This document shows positions 25,570 to 35,059 of a stretch of 64,000 nt of DNA, piece after piece. The stretch's first letter is position 1, and the number at the start of each line of letters is the position of its first letter. The translations under genes were made by a program, and so were the position numbers. Origin of the DNA: Xanthomonas arboricola pv. guizotiae (GTDB lineage: Bacteria > Pseudomonadota > Gammaproteobacteria > Xanthomonadales > Xanthomonadaceae); the NCBI RefSeq assembly GCF_002940205.1, contig NZ_MDSK01000024.1:1-64000 (forward strand), in the 5' to 3' direction. The notes under the pieces were generated by a model that searched no databases, was not told the DNA's origin, and worked only from the letters and a program-made list of their open reading frames with translations.

Positions 25570-27534
25570 ATGCGAAACCTGATCCAGTCCGCATTACCGG
25601 CGGCGTGCGCGCTGCTGTGTTCGATCGCACTGCCTGCAGCTGCGCAGCGCTTGCAGGTGCAGTCGCCCGATGCACGCACGCAGGTGGAATTCATGCTGCG
25701 CGAGGATGGCGTGCCGACCTATCGTGTGCTGTATCGCAACAAAGTCGTGCTCGACGACGCCCCGCTCGGACTGGATCTGGGCCGTGCCGACACGCTCGGC
25801 AAGGCGATGACGCTGCAGGGCAGCACGACCGAGACGCATGACGGCCGGTTCTCCCTGACCGTGGGCAAGACGCGCCACGCACGCGATCACTATCGCGCAC
25901 TGCGCGTGCGGTTGTCGGACCCCAAGCAGCGACGTCTGACGGTGGAACTGCGTGCCTACGACGACGGCGTGGCGCTGCGTTATGTGCTGCCCGACGCCGG
26001 CGAGGTGCGGATTCGCAACGAGCTCACCGGCTTTGCATTCCCCGGCGATTACGCATGCTGGAGCTTGAACCTGGGCCGCTTCGGCACCAGCCACGAGGGC
26101 GAATACGATGCGATCGCCGCATCCAGGTTGCGCCCGCACAATCTGCTCGAGTTGCCGCTGGTGTGCCGGACCGATGCCAACGGCACCACGCTGGCGATTG
26201 CCGAGGCCAACCTGCGCGACTATGCCGGCCTGTATCTCACCGGCCGCGCCGATGGTGGCCTGGGCGTGTCGGCGAAGTTATCGCCACGCCTGGACGACCC
26301 CAAGCTGGCCGTCAGCCTTGATGCCAAAGGCCGCGATTTCGCCACGCCATGGCGGGTGATCATGCTGGGTGACAGCCCGGCCAGCCTGATCGAATCCAAT
26401 CTGATTTCCGCACTCAATCCGCCGCCGGCCTTCGATGCGAGCTGGGTGCGCGCGGGCAAATCGGCTTGGGATTGGTGGTCCGGCTCACTGGCCAGTGGTG
26501 TGGCGCAGCCGGGCATGAATACCGCCACGATTCAGCGCTATATCGATCACGCGCAGCAATTGAAACTGCAGTACATGCTGATCGACGACGGCTGGTATTT
26601 CGGCAGCACCGGCGATGGCCAGTACAACGTCGATGCCGATATCCGCCGGCCGGTGGAGCAGCTCGACCTGCCGGGTTTGGTGGCCTACGCACGGCAGCGC
26701 GATGTCGGGCTGTGGCTGTGGGCGCATTGGCGCGCGCTGGATGCGCACATGGACGAAGCACTCGCCTGGTATCAGCAGCTCGGCATCAAGGGCATCAAGG
26801 TCGACTTCATGGACCGCGACGACCAGCAGATGGTGGATTTCTATCATCGCCTGCTGGCCAAGGCCGCCGAGCACAAACTGCTGGTGGATCTGCATGGCGC
26901 CTATCACCCGACCGGCCTGACCCGCACCTATCCCAACTACCTCACGCAGGAAGGCGTGCTCGGCGCCGAGTACAACAAGTGGACCACCCGCATCACCGCC
27001 ACCCACAACCTCACGCTGCCGTTTACGCGCATGTTGCTCGGGCCGATGGACTACACACCGGGCGGCTTCCGCAATGTGCGCCCGGCCGAGTTCAGGATGC
27101 AGCACATCGCGCCGCAGGTGATGACCACGCGTGCGCAGCAACTGGCGATGTATGTGGTCTACGAAAGCCCGTTCGCGGTGGTCGCCGACAGTCCGGAACA
27201 ATACGAAAACGTGCCGGCAGCGCAGTTCCTGCGCGATGTGCCGGCGAGCTGGGACGAGACGCGCGCACTCGATGGCGCGATCGGCGAGCACATCGCGCTG
27301 GCGCGGCGTAGCGGCAAGGACTGGTACGTGGGCGCGATGACCAACGAGCAGGCACGCACGCTGACCTTGCCGCTGGCATTCCTGGGCAAGGGCCGCTGGA
27401 CCGCCACCGTCTATGCCGATGGCGAGGCGCCGACGGACGTGCGTATCGACACACGCAAGCTCACCTCCAGCGACAGCCTGCAGCTGCCATTGGCTGCAAA
27501 TGGCGGCGCCGCCGTGCGGCTGCAAAAAAAGTAA
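25570..27534 (+). CDS. GH97-family alpha-glycosidase
   Basis: This 654-residue exported enzyme has a signal peptide (about 1-25, ending PAAAQ). The N-terminal beta-sandwich (about 27-270) is typical of GH97 and is followed by the TIM barrel and a C-terminal domain. In GH97 the mechanism depends on the residue at the end of one barrel strand: retaining members use an Asp nucleophile there, inverting SusB-type enzymes do not. Here the strand reads GIKVDFMDRDDQ with Asp412, which favours the retaining alpha-galactosidase-like branch. Downstream EGVLGAEYNKW holds a conserved Glu. Start ATG has an excellent ribosome binding site. Annotation as alpha-glucosidase is common for homologues but less likely given Asp412. 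Confidence 0.88.
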   Translation: MRNLIQSALPAACALLCSIALPAAAQRLQVQSPDARTQVEFMLREDGVPTYRVLYRNKVVLDDAPLGLDLGRADTLGKAMTLQGSTTETHDGRFSLTVGKTRHARDHYRALRVRLSDPKQRRLTVELRAYDDGVALRYVLPDAGEVRIRNELTGFAFPGDYACWSLNLGRFGTSHEGEYDAIAASRLRPHNLLELPLVCRTDANGTTLAIAEANLRDYAGLYLTGRADGGLGVSAKLSPRLDDPKLAVSLDAKGRDFATPWRVIMLGDSPASLIESNLISALNPPPAFDASWVRAGKSAWDWWSGSLASGVAQPGMNTATIQRYIDHAQQLKLQYMLIDDGWYFGSTGDGQYNVDADIRRPVEQLDLPGLVAYARQRDVGLWLWAHWRALDAHMDEALAWYQQLGIKGIKVDFMDRDDQQMVDFYHRLLAKAAEHKLLVDLHGAYHPTGLTRTYPNYLTQEGVLGAEYNKWTTRITATHNLTLPFTRMLLGPMDYTPGGFRNVRPAEFRMQHIAPQVMTTRAQQLAMYVVYESPFAVVADSPEQYENVPAAQFLRDVPASWDETRALDGAIGEHIALARRSGKDWYVGAMTNEQARTLTLPLAFLGKGRWTATVYADGEAPTDVRIDTRKLTSSDSLQLPLAANGGAAVRLQKK

Positions 27535-27838
27535 GAACAGCAATGCCTATAGTGAAGTGATCGTGCACACCTTTGCGCATCGGCAACCTGCCGTACGCAA
27601 GGGTGTGCATGACCATTGGCACGGCATCCGCTTAGCGCATTGCGCTTGCCGTGTGCCTGATATCACGTAATGCGCCTGTGCAGATCCATTTCTTTTTTTT
27701 GGCGGTTAGGATGCGCACGCCTTCAACGCAGGCATGCGCCGCCGAACCGACCCCGGGGCGCCACTGCGAACTGAAGGCGCTGTCCTGCATGCTGCGCCGC
27801 GTGCAGGCAGTTCCGTTCCGGCGCGAGGGGGACACCAC
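27535..27838. other. Intergenic region with a long hairpin
   Basis: These 304 bases between the GH97 and neprosin genes have no coding signal. They hold an inverted repeat, TGCACACCTTTGCG (27564-27577) and CGCAAGGGTGTGCA (27596-27609), pairing over 14 bp with one G-U and an 18-nt loop. No T-run follows, so it is not a classic terminator. It may end or stabilise the GH97 mRNA. Confidence 0.5.
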
Positions 27839-29326
27839 ATGATTTTCCGTACTCATCGGCCGATGTCGATCGGCCGCGCCGTTGCTGCGCTCTGCGTCTG
27901 TGCACTGGCTCCCGCCGCTGCCGCCGCCGCGCTGCTACCGCCATCGGTCTCGGCAAGCAGCGACCGCAGCATCGACACACTGATGCCACCGCTGCTGCGA
28001 ACACCTGCCACCGCAAGCATCGCAGCCGTGCAGCGCGATACGCTGCGCACATCGCTGTCGGCATCGCGTGCATTTCCGCAGGTCACACGCGAGTTCAAGG
28101 AGTTTCTGGATGCGCAGGCGCAACTCAGTTACGCCAGCCGTAGCGCCACGGCAAAGGTCAGCAACCCCACCGCCTTTGCTGAAATGCAGCGCTATGTGTT
28201 CAACCGTTACAACGGCCTGACGGTACTGCGCAGCGTGCGGCAGGACGGCAAGGTGTTCGACTGCATTCCGCGCGAGCAGCAGCCGGCACTGCGCGACGGC
28301 AGCACCCCCGCGATGCCGCCCACCACCGCGGGCAACATCGGCACCGTCACGCCAGTCGATGCGCTGCAACGTTGCGATACCGGCAGCGTGCCGCTGGAAC
28401 GCATCGGCCTGGCCGAGATGAGCGAGCATGCGGATCTGCGCAGCTTTCTGCGTGGCACCACCCCCAGCGTGATTGCACCCAGGCAGGCGGATGCCGCGCC
28501 GGCGGCGCAGGATGCGGCATCGGAGGTGCATTACTACTCCATCATCTACCTGGATACCGCCGGCTCGCCGGTGACCGGTGCCGGCGCCGATCTCAACACC
28601 TGGGTGCCGACACTCACCGCCAACGATGTGCAATCGATCAGCCAGATCTGGCTGTCCGGTTACACCCGCCAAGGCGTGATCCAGACGCTGGAAGCCGGTT
28701 GGCAGACACAGCCCGGGGCCGGTTGGGGCACGCGGCCGGTCCTGTTTATTTACTCGACCCAGGATGGCTACGTCACCACCGGTTGCCACAACCTGGATTG
28801 CGCCGACTTCGTGCAGACCAGCACTGCCAACGTGCTCGGTGCAGCACCGGCCGGTGGCTTCAGTACCGCAGGTGGCAAGCAGGCAATGCTGCATGTGGAA
28901 TTCCAGCGCAATGCCGATGGCTACTGGTGGTTCGGCTTGAATGGCGAATGGATCGGCTACTACAAGGCCGAGCTTTACGCGGGCGATATTGCCGAAGGCA
29001 GCGCGAACATCTTCATCTCTGCGGGCGGCGAAATTTCCACCTGGAATGGTCGTCCCAGCGCACCGATGGGCAGTGGTCGATTTGCCAACGCAGGCTATCG
29101 CCAGGCCGCGTTCCAGGCCAACCACTTCTATCGCGATGCGGCGACGGCCACCCATCCAGCGCAGCGCCTGTCGAGCCTGAATGTGGAGCAGCCGTCCTGC
29201 TATACGCTGGCGATGGCCGGTTACACCTATCCGTATGCACTTGGCGCAGGCGTCACCCGCACCAGCCTGTCGCCGGAAATGCAGAACGGCGGCATCTACT
29301 TCGGCGGGCCGGGCTGCGCACGTTGA
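27839..29326 (+). CDS. Secreted neprosin-family (DUF239) protein, putative glutamic peptidase
   Basis: This 495-residue exported protein has a signal peptide (about 1-32, ending AAAAA). Residues about 50-240 are an N-terminal region, and the neprosin domain occupies about 245-495. Plant neprosin is a prolyl-cleaving glutamic peptidase with two catalytic Glu residues. Candidates here are Glu285 in the QTLEAGWQTQP block and Glu378 in GEWIGYYKAELY, both matching the plant motifs in shape. The conserved TGCHNLDC pair of Cys lies between them. It stands alone. If active it could attack proline-rich plant cell wall proteins, but that is speculation. Confidence 0.82.
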   Translation: MIFRTHRPMSIGRAVAALCVCALAPAAAAAALLPPSVSASSDRSIDTLMPPLLRTPATASIAAVQRDTLRTSLSASRAFPQVTREFKEFLDAQAQLSYASRSATAKVSNPTAFAEMQRYVFNRYNGLTVLRSVRQDGKVFDCIPREQQPALRDGSTPAMPPTTAGNIGTVTPVDALQRCDTGSVPLERIGLAEMSEHADLRSFLRGTTPSVIAPRQADAAPAAQDAASEVHYYSIIYLDTAGSPVTGAGADLNTWVPTLTANDVQSISQIWLSGYTRQGVIQTLEAGWQTQPGAGWGTRPVLFIYSTQDGYVTTGCHNLDCADFVQTSTANVLGAAPAGGFSTAGGKQAMLHVEFQRNADGYWWFGLNGEWIGYYKAELYAGDIAEGSANIFISAGGEISTWNGRPSAPMGSGRFANAGYRQAAFQANHFYRDAATATHPAQRLSSLNVEQPSCYTLAMAGYTYPYALGAGVTRTSLSPEMQNGGIYFGGPGCAR

Positions 29327-29382
29327 GTTGAGCCAAGTTGCATTGAGTCAGTCGCGCGTACCGTGTCGGTGCGCGCGATCGA

Positions 29383-30894
29383 TTACGGCAAGTCCACGCC
29401 TGCGCACACGGCCGGGCGTGCATCCTTGAGCGGGCGCACGCCACTGGCGTCGAACTGCAATGCCGCATGCCTGGGCGCAAATGCCGGCCAGGCCGGCAAG
29501 CCCTTGGTGTTGGGATTGCCACGCTGCACGAAGGCGGCCCAGTAGCGCTGCAGACTCACCGGCGGCTGGCCGATCGGCAGACCCTTGAACAGGAACGGCA
29601 GCTCGGCGCTATGGGTGACCTGGCCGCCTGGTGCGGCGGTGTCGAACACGTAATGCCACACCGGCACGCCAAGCGCGGCTTGATGCCGGGCAACGGTCAC
29701 CGCCGGGCAACGGAAGGTCAGGTCGGTGGACAGCTGCATCGCCGCATCGCCCTGCCGTGCGGCACGCTGCGCCGCATGCCTGCGCTGCACCTGCAGCACG
29801 GCATCGGCCTGCGCCGGATAGTCGCGACGCAACCGCGCCTGCGCGCCCTGTTTGCCGCCGTACTCCAACTCCTGCACCACATAGCCGATCAATAGCGGCA
29901 CCCTGGCCTGTGCCCCGTCGGCCAACAACGCGGCCGGCGCACGCGGCAGCACGCGTCCATCGACGACCGCCTGCAGCCAGATGTAACCATCGTCATCCAA
30001 GGCCGGCACGTCGACCCCCTGCCCGGCCTTGATCAGCTGCTCCACCGGCAGCGCACGCAGCTGCGCCAGCCGCGTGGCAGGATCGTCGATGCCTGCGCGC
30101 TTGGCGATCTCCACGCCCAGCGCGCGATTGTCCTCCAGCGAACGCGCCGGCAATCCGAACCCGGCGGTGCCGCTCTGCTCGATCGCCGCCGAAAACAGGC
30201 CGCGTGCCAGCGGGCTGAGCATCAGCAAGCCCACATCCTGGCCACCGGCCGACTGCCCGGCGATGGTGACCCGCGCAGGGTCGCCACCGAACTGCGCGAT
30301 GTTGTCGCGCACCCATTGCAGCGCGGCGATCTGGTCGAGCAAGGCATAGTTGCCGGCGGCTTGATGGTCGCCATCGCGCAGTTCCGGCAGCGACAGGAAA
30401 CCGAGCGCGCCGAGCCGGTACTGCAGCGTCACCACCAGCATGTCCTGTGCGACCAGGTTGGTCGGCAGATGACCATCGGCGCCGCCGGCCACGTTAGCGC
30501 CCCCGTGGATCCAGACGAACACCGGCAGCGGCTTGGCCGGCTGCAGCGTTGGCGTCTGCACTTCGACGTAAAGACAATCTTCCGTACCGCGCCTGGCCAT
30601 GGCGTTGTTCCAGCCCAGCGCCGGTTGCACGCACGGGGTGGCGGCCTGGGTGGCATCGCGCACCTCCGACCAGGCAGCGGCCGGTTGCGGCGGCTGCCAG
30701 CGCAGCGCGCCCAGCGGCGGCGCGGCGAACGGAATCGCGCGGAACACCGCACTGCCGTCGTCCTGCCACTGCCCGCGCACCAAGCCGTGATCGGTGCGCA
30801 CCTGCGGCGGTGCGGCAGGCGTGGAGGCCGCTGCGGCATGCGCGCTGACGCTCAACGCGCAAGCGGCGGCAAGCAGACCGGCACACAGGCGCAT
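29383..30894 (-). CDS. Secreted type-B carboxylesterase
   Basis: This 503-residue alpha/beta hydrolase of the carboxylesterase/cholinesterase family has a signal peptide (about 1-23). Family blocks are VRGQWQDDGSAVFRAIPFA, EDCLYVEVQTP, the oxyanion block FVWIHGGANV, and the nucleophile elbow GQSAGG with Ser215. The elbow has Gln where most members have Glu (GESAGG). The catalytic acid is probably in the QELEYGG segment, and the His in THSAELPFLF. Its start overlaps the stop of the upstream methyltransferase gene as TGATG, so translation is likely coupled, although the functions look unrelated. The substrate is unknown. Confidence 0.87.
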   Translation of the reverse strand: MRLCAGLLAAACALSVSAHAAAASTPAAPPQVRTDHGLVRGQWQDDGSAVFRAIPFAAPPLGALRWQPPQPAAAWSEVRDATQAATPCVQPALGWNNAMARRGTEDCLYVEVQTPTLQPAKPLPVFVWIHGGANVAGGADGHLPTNLVAQDMLVVTLQYRLGALGFLSLPELRDGDHQAAGNYALLDQIAALQWVRDNIAQFGGDPARVTIAGQSAGGQDVGLLMLSPLARGLFSAAIEQSGTAGFGLPARSLEDNRALGVEIAKRAGIDDPATRLAQLRALPVEQLIKAGQGVDVPALDDDGYIWLQAVVDGRVLPRAPAALLADGAQARVPLLIGYVVQELEYGGKQGAQARLRRDYPAQADAVLQVQRRHAAQRAARQGDAAMQLSTDLTFRCPAVTVARHQAALGVPVWHYVFDTAAPGGQVTHSAELPFLFKGLPIGQPPVSLQRYWAAFVQRGNPNTKGLPAWPAFAPRHAALQFDASGVRPLKDARPAVCAGVDLP

Positions 30895-31817
30895 CACGAC
30901 TCTCCACCCAACGCACGGGCACGCCAGGCGGCCTGGAACACGGCGGTGGCCGAGGCCACGTTGAGGCTTTCGACCTTGCCGCTGCCGCGGATCGACAACT
31001 GCAGGTCGCAATCGCGCGCGAACTGGCGGTCCATGCCCTCGCTCTCCGCGCCCATCACATACACCAGCCGTTGCGGCAGCGCGGCGGCGAACACGTCCTG
31101 GCCGCCCTCCACCAGGGTGGCCGCCACTGCGAAACCGGCCTGACGCAGCTGCGCCATCGCCGTTGCGGTGTCGGGCAGTTGCACCAGCGGCACCGCTTCG
31201 GCGCCACCTTCGGCCACGCGCGCGGCTGCGCCGGACAGACCCAGCAGGGAGCCGGCAGGCAGCAGCAGGCCGGCCACCCCGAAGTGCGCGGACGAGCGCA
31301 AAATCGCGCCGAAGTTGTGCGGGTTGCCCACGCCATCCAGCCACAGCGCCAGCACCGGCCCCTGCGGCAACGCCGCCAGCCAGTCCTGCAACGGCTGCGG
31401 GGCGACGCGCAGCACATCGGCCACCACGCCCTCGTGGTGCGTGCTGGCGGCGAGCTTGCTGAGATCGGCCTCCTCGACCACGCGGTAACCGATGCGCTGG
31501 GCCACGCACCAGGCCAGCAAGGCCTTGAACTGCGGGATGCGCGCCTCGCTCAGGTACAGCTTGCGCACGGCCTCCGGGCGCGCCTTGAACACGGCCTGCA
31601 CTGCGTTGATGCCGTACAGCCGCAGTTCGCGCGCATTGCCGCCGGACGACGAAGCCGCGGACTGCGCAGCAGCAGGCATGTCAGCCGTTGGCGCCTGCCG
31701 TGCCGGCGGGCGCGCTGCCGGTGTGCGCGACGCGGCGCGGCCCCAGGGATTATGCGAGGCGCCGGAGCTGCTGCCATCGCGCGGCGGTCGTCCGCCCCGT
31801 CCATCATGCTGTGTCAT
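30894..31817 (-). CDS. SpoU/TrmH-family RNA 2'-O-methyltransferase (RlmB/YfiF-like)
   Basis: This is a 307-residue RNA methyltransferase. After a Pro/Ala/Arg-rich, probably disordered N-terminus (about 1-60) comes the substrate-binding domain (LRLYGINAVQAVFKARPEA) and then the SPOUT domain. All three motifs are present: LDGVGNPHNFGAILRSSAHF, VMGAESEGMDR, and LSIRGSGKVESLNVASATA. The extended N-terminus and overall look resemble YfiF-like proteins as much as RlmB, which methylates G2251 of 23S rRNA. The Met at 31817 was chosen; the in-frame upstream extension has no similarity. It is translationally coupled to the carboxylesterase. Confidence 0.85.
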   Translation of the reverse strand: MTQHDGRGGRPPRDGSSSGASHNPWGRAASRTPAARPPARQAPTADMPAAAQSAASSSGGNARELRLYGINAVQAVFKARPEAVRKLYLSEARIPQFKALLAWCVAQRIGYRVVEEADLSKLAASTHHEGVVADVLRVAPQPLQDWLAALPQGPVLALWLDGVGNPHNFGAILRSSAHFGVAGLLLPAGSLLGLSGAAARVAEGGAEAVPLVQLPDTATAMAQLRQAGFAVAATLVEGGQDVFAAALPQRLVYVMGAESEGMDRQFARDCDLQLSIRGSGKVESLNVASATAVFQAAWRARALGGES

Positions 31818-32383
31818 CGTCGTATCCAGGGTTCGTGTTGCTTGCCGGCTCCGCGGGGACGGTATCGCCCCCTCCGCCACCAGCGGTGTTCGTCATCCTG
31901 CAGGCCGGCGCAGCCGGCGGTGCAGACGCATTGGCGACGATGGTAAGCCACTGGCGCAACGCGCCGTATACGAAGCGGCCGAGGCGCGGCTTTCGAGGCC
32001 CTGCAGCTGGGGCTCGGTCTGCCGTTGAAGCGATAAGGGACGGGCGATCGGCGCCGATGCCGGTGACGGATCTGCGCCAACCCGCAACGCGCACACGCGC
32101 CTGACCGACGCATTCGCCAGCGCAGATGGCCGAGGTCAGTCCAGATCGGCCGGCAACTCCACCCGCGCGAACACGCGCAAATCGTGCAGCGCATCCGGCC
32201 GCATGATCGCGCAGCGGCTGCTGCCTTCTTCGACCAGGTCGCTGCGCAGCCGCACCCTGGCCGATGCCGGGTGGTTCCGCCGCGTCCGGCTGGCGGAACC
32301 TGCGGTTGCGTGTAGCCGTTCGCGATGTGATGTGCGCGATATCGGCACCGCCGCTACCGCACACCCGGGCCGCAAGCCGCGGC
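31818..32383. other. Long intergenic region with a possible gene remnant
   Basis: There is no convincing complete gene in these 566 bases. On the minus strand, a short frame ending at 32136 (about 45 residues, containing RVRLRSDLVEEGSSRCAIM and ending VELPADLD) has GC-rich third positions like the real genes. It could be the 3' end of a lost gene. I cannot assign it to a family. The rest shows nothing. Confidence 0.4.
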
Positions 32384-35059
32384 TCAGCGCTTGGCGGTTT
32401 GCGCCTGCTTGAGCGCGGCGCACAGGCGGATGGTCTCGCCGGTCTGCGCCATGCCACGGTCGGAGCCACTGAGCGTGGCCAGACGCGGCTTGAAGAACGC
32501 GTCCAGGCGGTCGGCTTCTTCCACGCTGCAACCGCCGGACGCACCCAGCGCCGGCAAGCCACCACCGTCGAACGAGCCGCTGCGCTGCACGATGCGGTCG
32601 AAGTTGGCGGTGAACCACGGCCACATCGACGCGTGCGAGCTCTCGTAACTGTGGCCGCGCACCAGCAGGCTCTTCATCTCGCCCACCTTGATCGCATCGG
32701 TCAGCGCGAAATCACGCACCTGCTTGAGCAGGGCGGGGTCCTGCAGCGTACCCAGGGCGGCGATCATGGCATTGCGCTGCGCCGGGTCGGCATGCGTGCG
32801 CAGTGCATCGATCAGGCGCTGCACCGCCGGTGCGCCGCGCTCCTGCGCGGTCACCGCCAGTGCGGTGCCGAGCAGATCCGGATTGGCCTTGGAGAAGTCC
32901 AGCGCGCCGTTGCCGCCGGCCAGGACCGCATCGCCCTGCGCCAGCGGTGCCTTGCGCACCTCCGCATTCTGCAGGCGCAGCGCGAACAGCCCGGCCAGCG
33001 CCGAGCGCAGGCTGGTGTCGTCGATCGACTCGCCGCTACGCCGCGTGTAACCCAGCTGACGCAGACGCGGCAGATACGCCTGCTCGGCGGCCTTGCGCAA
33101 TACGTCGCGCTGGGCCTCGCTGATGGCCTGGTAGCGCCAGATCCATACGAAGCGGTTCAGCAGCGCGGTGGACACATCGGCCGATTCGGACGGCGCCAGC
33201 TGCTTGAGCGCTGCCAGCACGGCGTCGCCGTCGGTATCGCCGTGGCGGTAGGCCGCATCGATCGCATCGGCATAGGCCAGTTGTTCGTTGTTGTCGAGCT
33301 GGCCGACCTGCTTGCCCAGTGCAGCCAGCTGCTGCTTGGGCAGGCTGAAACGGTAGTAGCCGGCGCCACGCGCGTTCGGGAACACCCAGGTGTTCTTGCC
33401 GGCGCCGTCCAGCACGATGCTGCCGCTGCCGTCTGCGAGCATCTGGCAGGCAGTGCCGACCTGGTTCTTGCCCTTGCCGTACTTGACGCACACCGGCACG
33501 CCCCATTGCTGCGCGGTGGAGCCGGTGGACCCCAGCGGCAGATAGCGCTGCTGCTGCAGCTTGACCACGGTGTTGCCGCCTTCGCGGGCGAGCTGGGTCT
33601 GCAGATACGGCACCCCCGGCTGATTGAGGAAGCTGCGGAAGGCGGCCTTGAACTCCTCGCCCTTGCCGGCCGCGTCGGCGATCGCATCGACCAGATCGTC
33701 GGCGGTGGCGCTGCCGAAGGTGTGCTTGGCGATGTAGGCGCGCATGCCTTGGCGGAACACGTCTTCGCCGACGAAAGCCTCGAACATCGCCAGCACCGCC
33801 GCACCCTTCTGGTAAGTGATGCCGTCGAAGGCGGTTTCGATATCGCCGTTGCCGGTGATCGGCTGGCGGATCTTGCGCGCGCTGACCAGGCTGTCGTTGT
33901 CCATCGCATGCTGCGCGCCGCCGATGCGGTCCAGATTGGCGCGGTATTCCGGGTGCAGCTGCATGGTGATCTTCTGCTGCATCCAGGTGGCGAACGCTTC
34001 GTTCAACCACAGGTCGTCCCACCACTCCATGGTGACGGCGTCGCCGGTCCACTGGTGGGCCAGCTCATGCGCATTGGTGTTGAAGGAGCGCTGCACGTTC
34101 TCGGCCGGCGAGTCCTTGTCCAGCAACAGCAGCCAGTCGCGGAAGGTGACGAACCCGGGGTTTTCCATCGCGCCGGCGCTGAAGTCCGGCGCGGCGACCA
34201 GATCGAGCTTGTCGAACGGGTAGCCGAAGGCGTAGTAGTCCTCCAGCGCGGCGATGATCGCCGGGGTCTGGTCCAGCGCCGGGGTGATGCGCGGGCCCTG
34301 GCCCCTGGCGGCGATACCGCGCAACGGGGTCGGATTGGGACGCTGCGGGGTGGCCGGCATCGGCGCGACATCCACCACGTCCCACGGGCCGGCGGCATAG
34401 GCGACCAGATAGGTCGGCAGCGGCACGGTCGGGGCGAAGGTCACCGTCTTCCAGCCCTTGCCGGCCGGCTTGCTCAAGGTGGCGATGGTGTTGGCCAGCG
34501 CCTGGTCGTCGGTGGGCACGGTCAGGCTGAGGTCGAACGGGGTCTTGAATGCGGGTTCGTCGAAACCGGGGAACGCGTAGCGCGCGCTGATCGGCTCCAT
34601 CTGCGTCATCGCGTAGGCCTGGCCCTGGTACTTCACCTGATACAGGCCCTGCAGCTGCTGATTGAGCGGCGCGCTGTAGACGATGTCCACGGTGAGCGTC
34701 TGCGGCTGCAGCGTGCGGCCGAAATCCAGGCGCACCACACCGGCCTGCGCATCGGCTTGCATGTAGCCTGCGGTCAGCGCCTTGCCCTTGACCGGCTTGA
34801 CCGTGACCTTGCTGACCTTCAGTTCCTTGCCGTGCAGCCAGAGGTGATCGGAAGCCTGCTTGAGCTGCACGCGGATGCGGGTGCGGCCGCTGAACTCGCT
34901 CTGGTCCGGATCGATCTTGAACGACAGGCTGTAGCGCTCGGGCACTGCCCAGGTCGGCAGGCGGCCATTGGGCACCGGCTCGCCGGAGGACTGCGCCAGC
35001 GCGGTGCCGCAGCACAGTGCGAGGAGCGAGGGAGCAAGCAGGCAGGCAAGACGACGCAT
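32384..35059 (-). CDS. Secreted M1-family zinc aminopeptidase
   Basis: This 891-residue exported metallopeptidase has a signal peptide (about 1-22, ending GTALAQ). It has the aminopeptidase N-type beta-sandwich, the exopeptidase motif GAMENPG, and the zinc site His331-Glu332-x-x-His335 with third ligand Glu354 in LWLNEAF. A long ERAP1-like helical C-terminal domain follows. The length and export signal match periplasmic M1 enzymes of Xanthomonadaceae. It should remove N-terminal residues from imported or envelope peptides. The Met at 35059 gives a clean signal peptide; the 19 residues upstream in frame do not look like one. Confidence 0.92.
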   Translation of the reverse strand: MRRLACLLAPSLLALCCGTALAQSSGEPVPNGRLPTWAVPERYSLSFKIDPDQSEFSGRTRIRVQLKQASDHLWLHGKELKVSKVTVKPVKGKALTAGYMQADAQAGVVRLDFGRTLQPQTLTVDIVYSAPLNQQLQGLYQVKYQGQAYAMTQMEPISARYAFPGFDEPAFKTPFDLSLTVPTDDQALANTIATLSKPAGKGWKTVTFAPTVPLPTYLVAYAAGPWDVVDVAPMPATPQRPNPTPLRGIAARGQGPRITPALDQTPAIIAALEDYYAFGYPFDKLDLVAAPDFSAGAMENPGFVTFRDWLLLLDKDSPAENVQRSFNTNAHELAHQWTGDAVTMEWWDDLWLNEAFATWMQQKITMQLHPEYRANLDRIGGAQHAMDNDSLVSARKIRQPITGNGDIETAFDGITYQKGAAVLAMFEAFVGEDVFRQGMRAYIAKHTFGSATADDLVDAIADAAGKGEEFKAAFRSFLNQPGVPYLQTQLAREGGNTVVKLQQQRYLPLGSTGSTAQQWGVPVCVKYGKGKNQVGTACQMLADGSGSIVLDGAGKNTWVFPNARGAGYYRFSLPKQQLAALGKQVGQLDNNEQLAYADAIDAAYRHGDTDGDAVLAALKQLAPSESADVSTALLNRFVWIWRYQAISEAQRDVLRKAAEQAYLPRLRQLGYTRRSGESIDDTSLRSALAGLFALRLQNAEVRKAPLAQGDAVLAGGNGALDFSKANPDLLGTALAVTAQERGAPAVQRLIDALRTHADPAQRNAMIAALGTLQDPALLKQVRDFALTDAIKVGEMKSLLVRGHSYESSHASMWPWFTANFDRIVQRSGSFDGGGLPALGASGGCSVEEADRLDAFFKPRLATLSGSDRGMAQTGETIRLCAALKQAQTAKR

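Noticed and set aside
31804-32565. 253-residue minus-strand frame upstream of the SpoU gene
   Set aside because: Its start lies inside the M1 peptidase gene in another frame and the composition is Arg/Ala rich. Only a short piece ending near 32136 might be a gene remnant.
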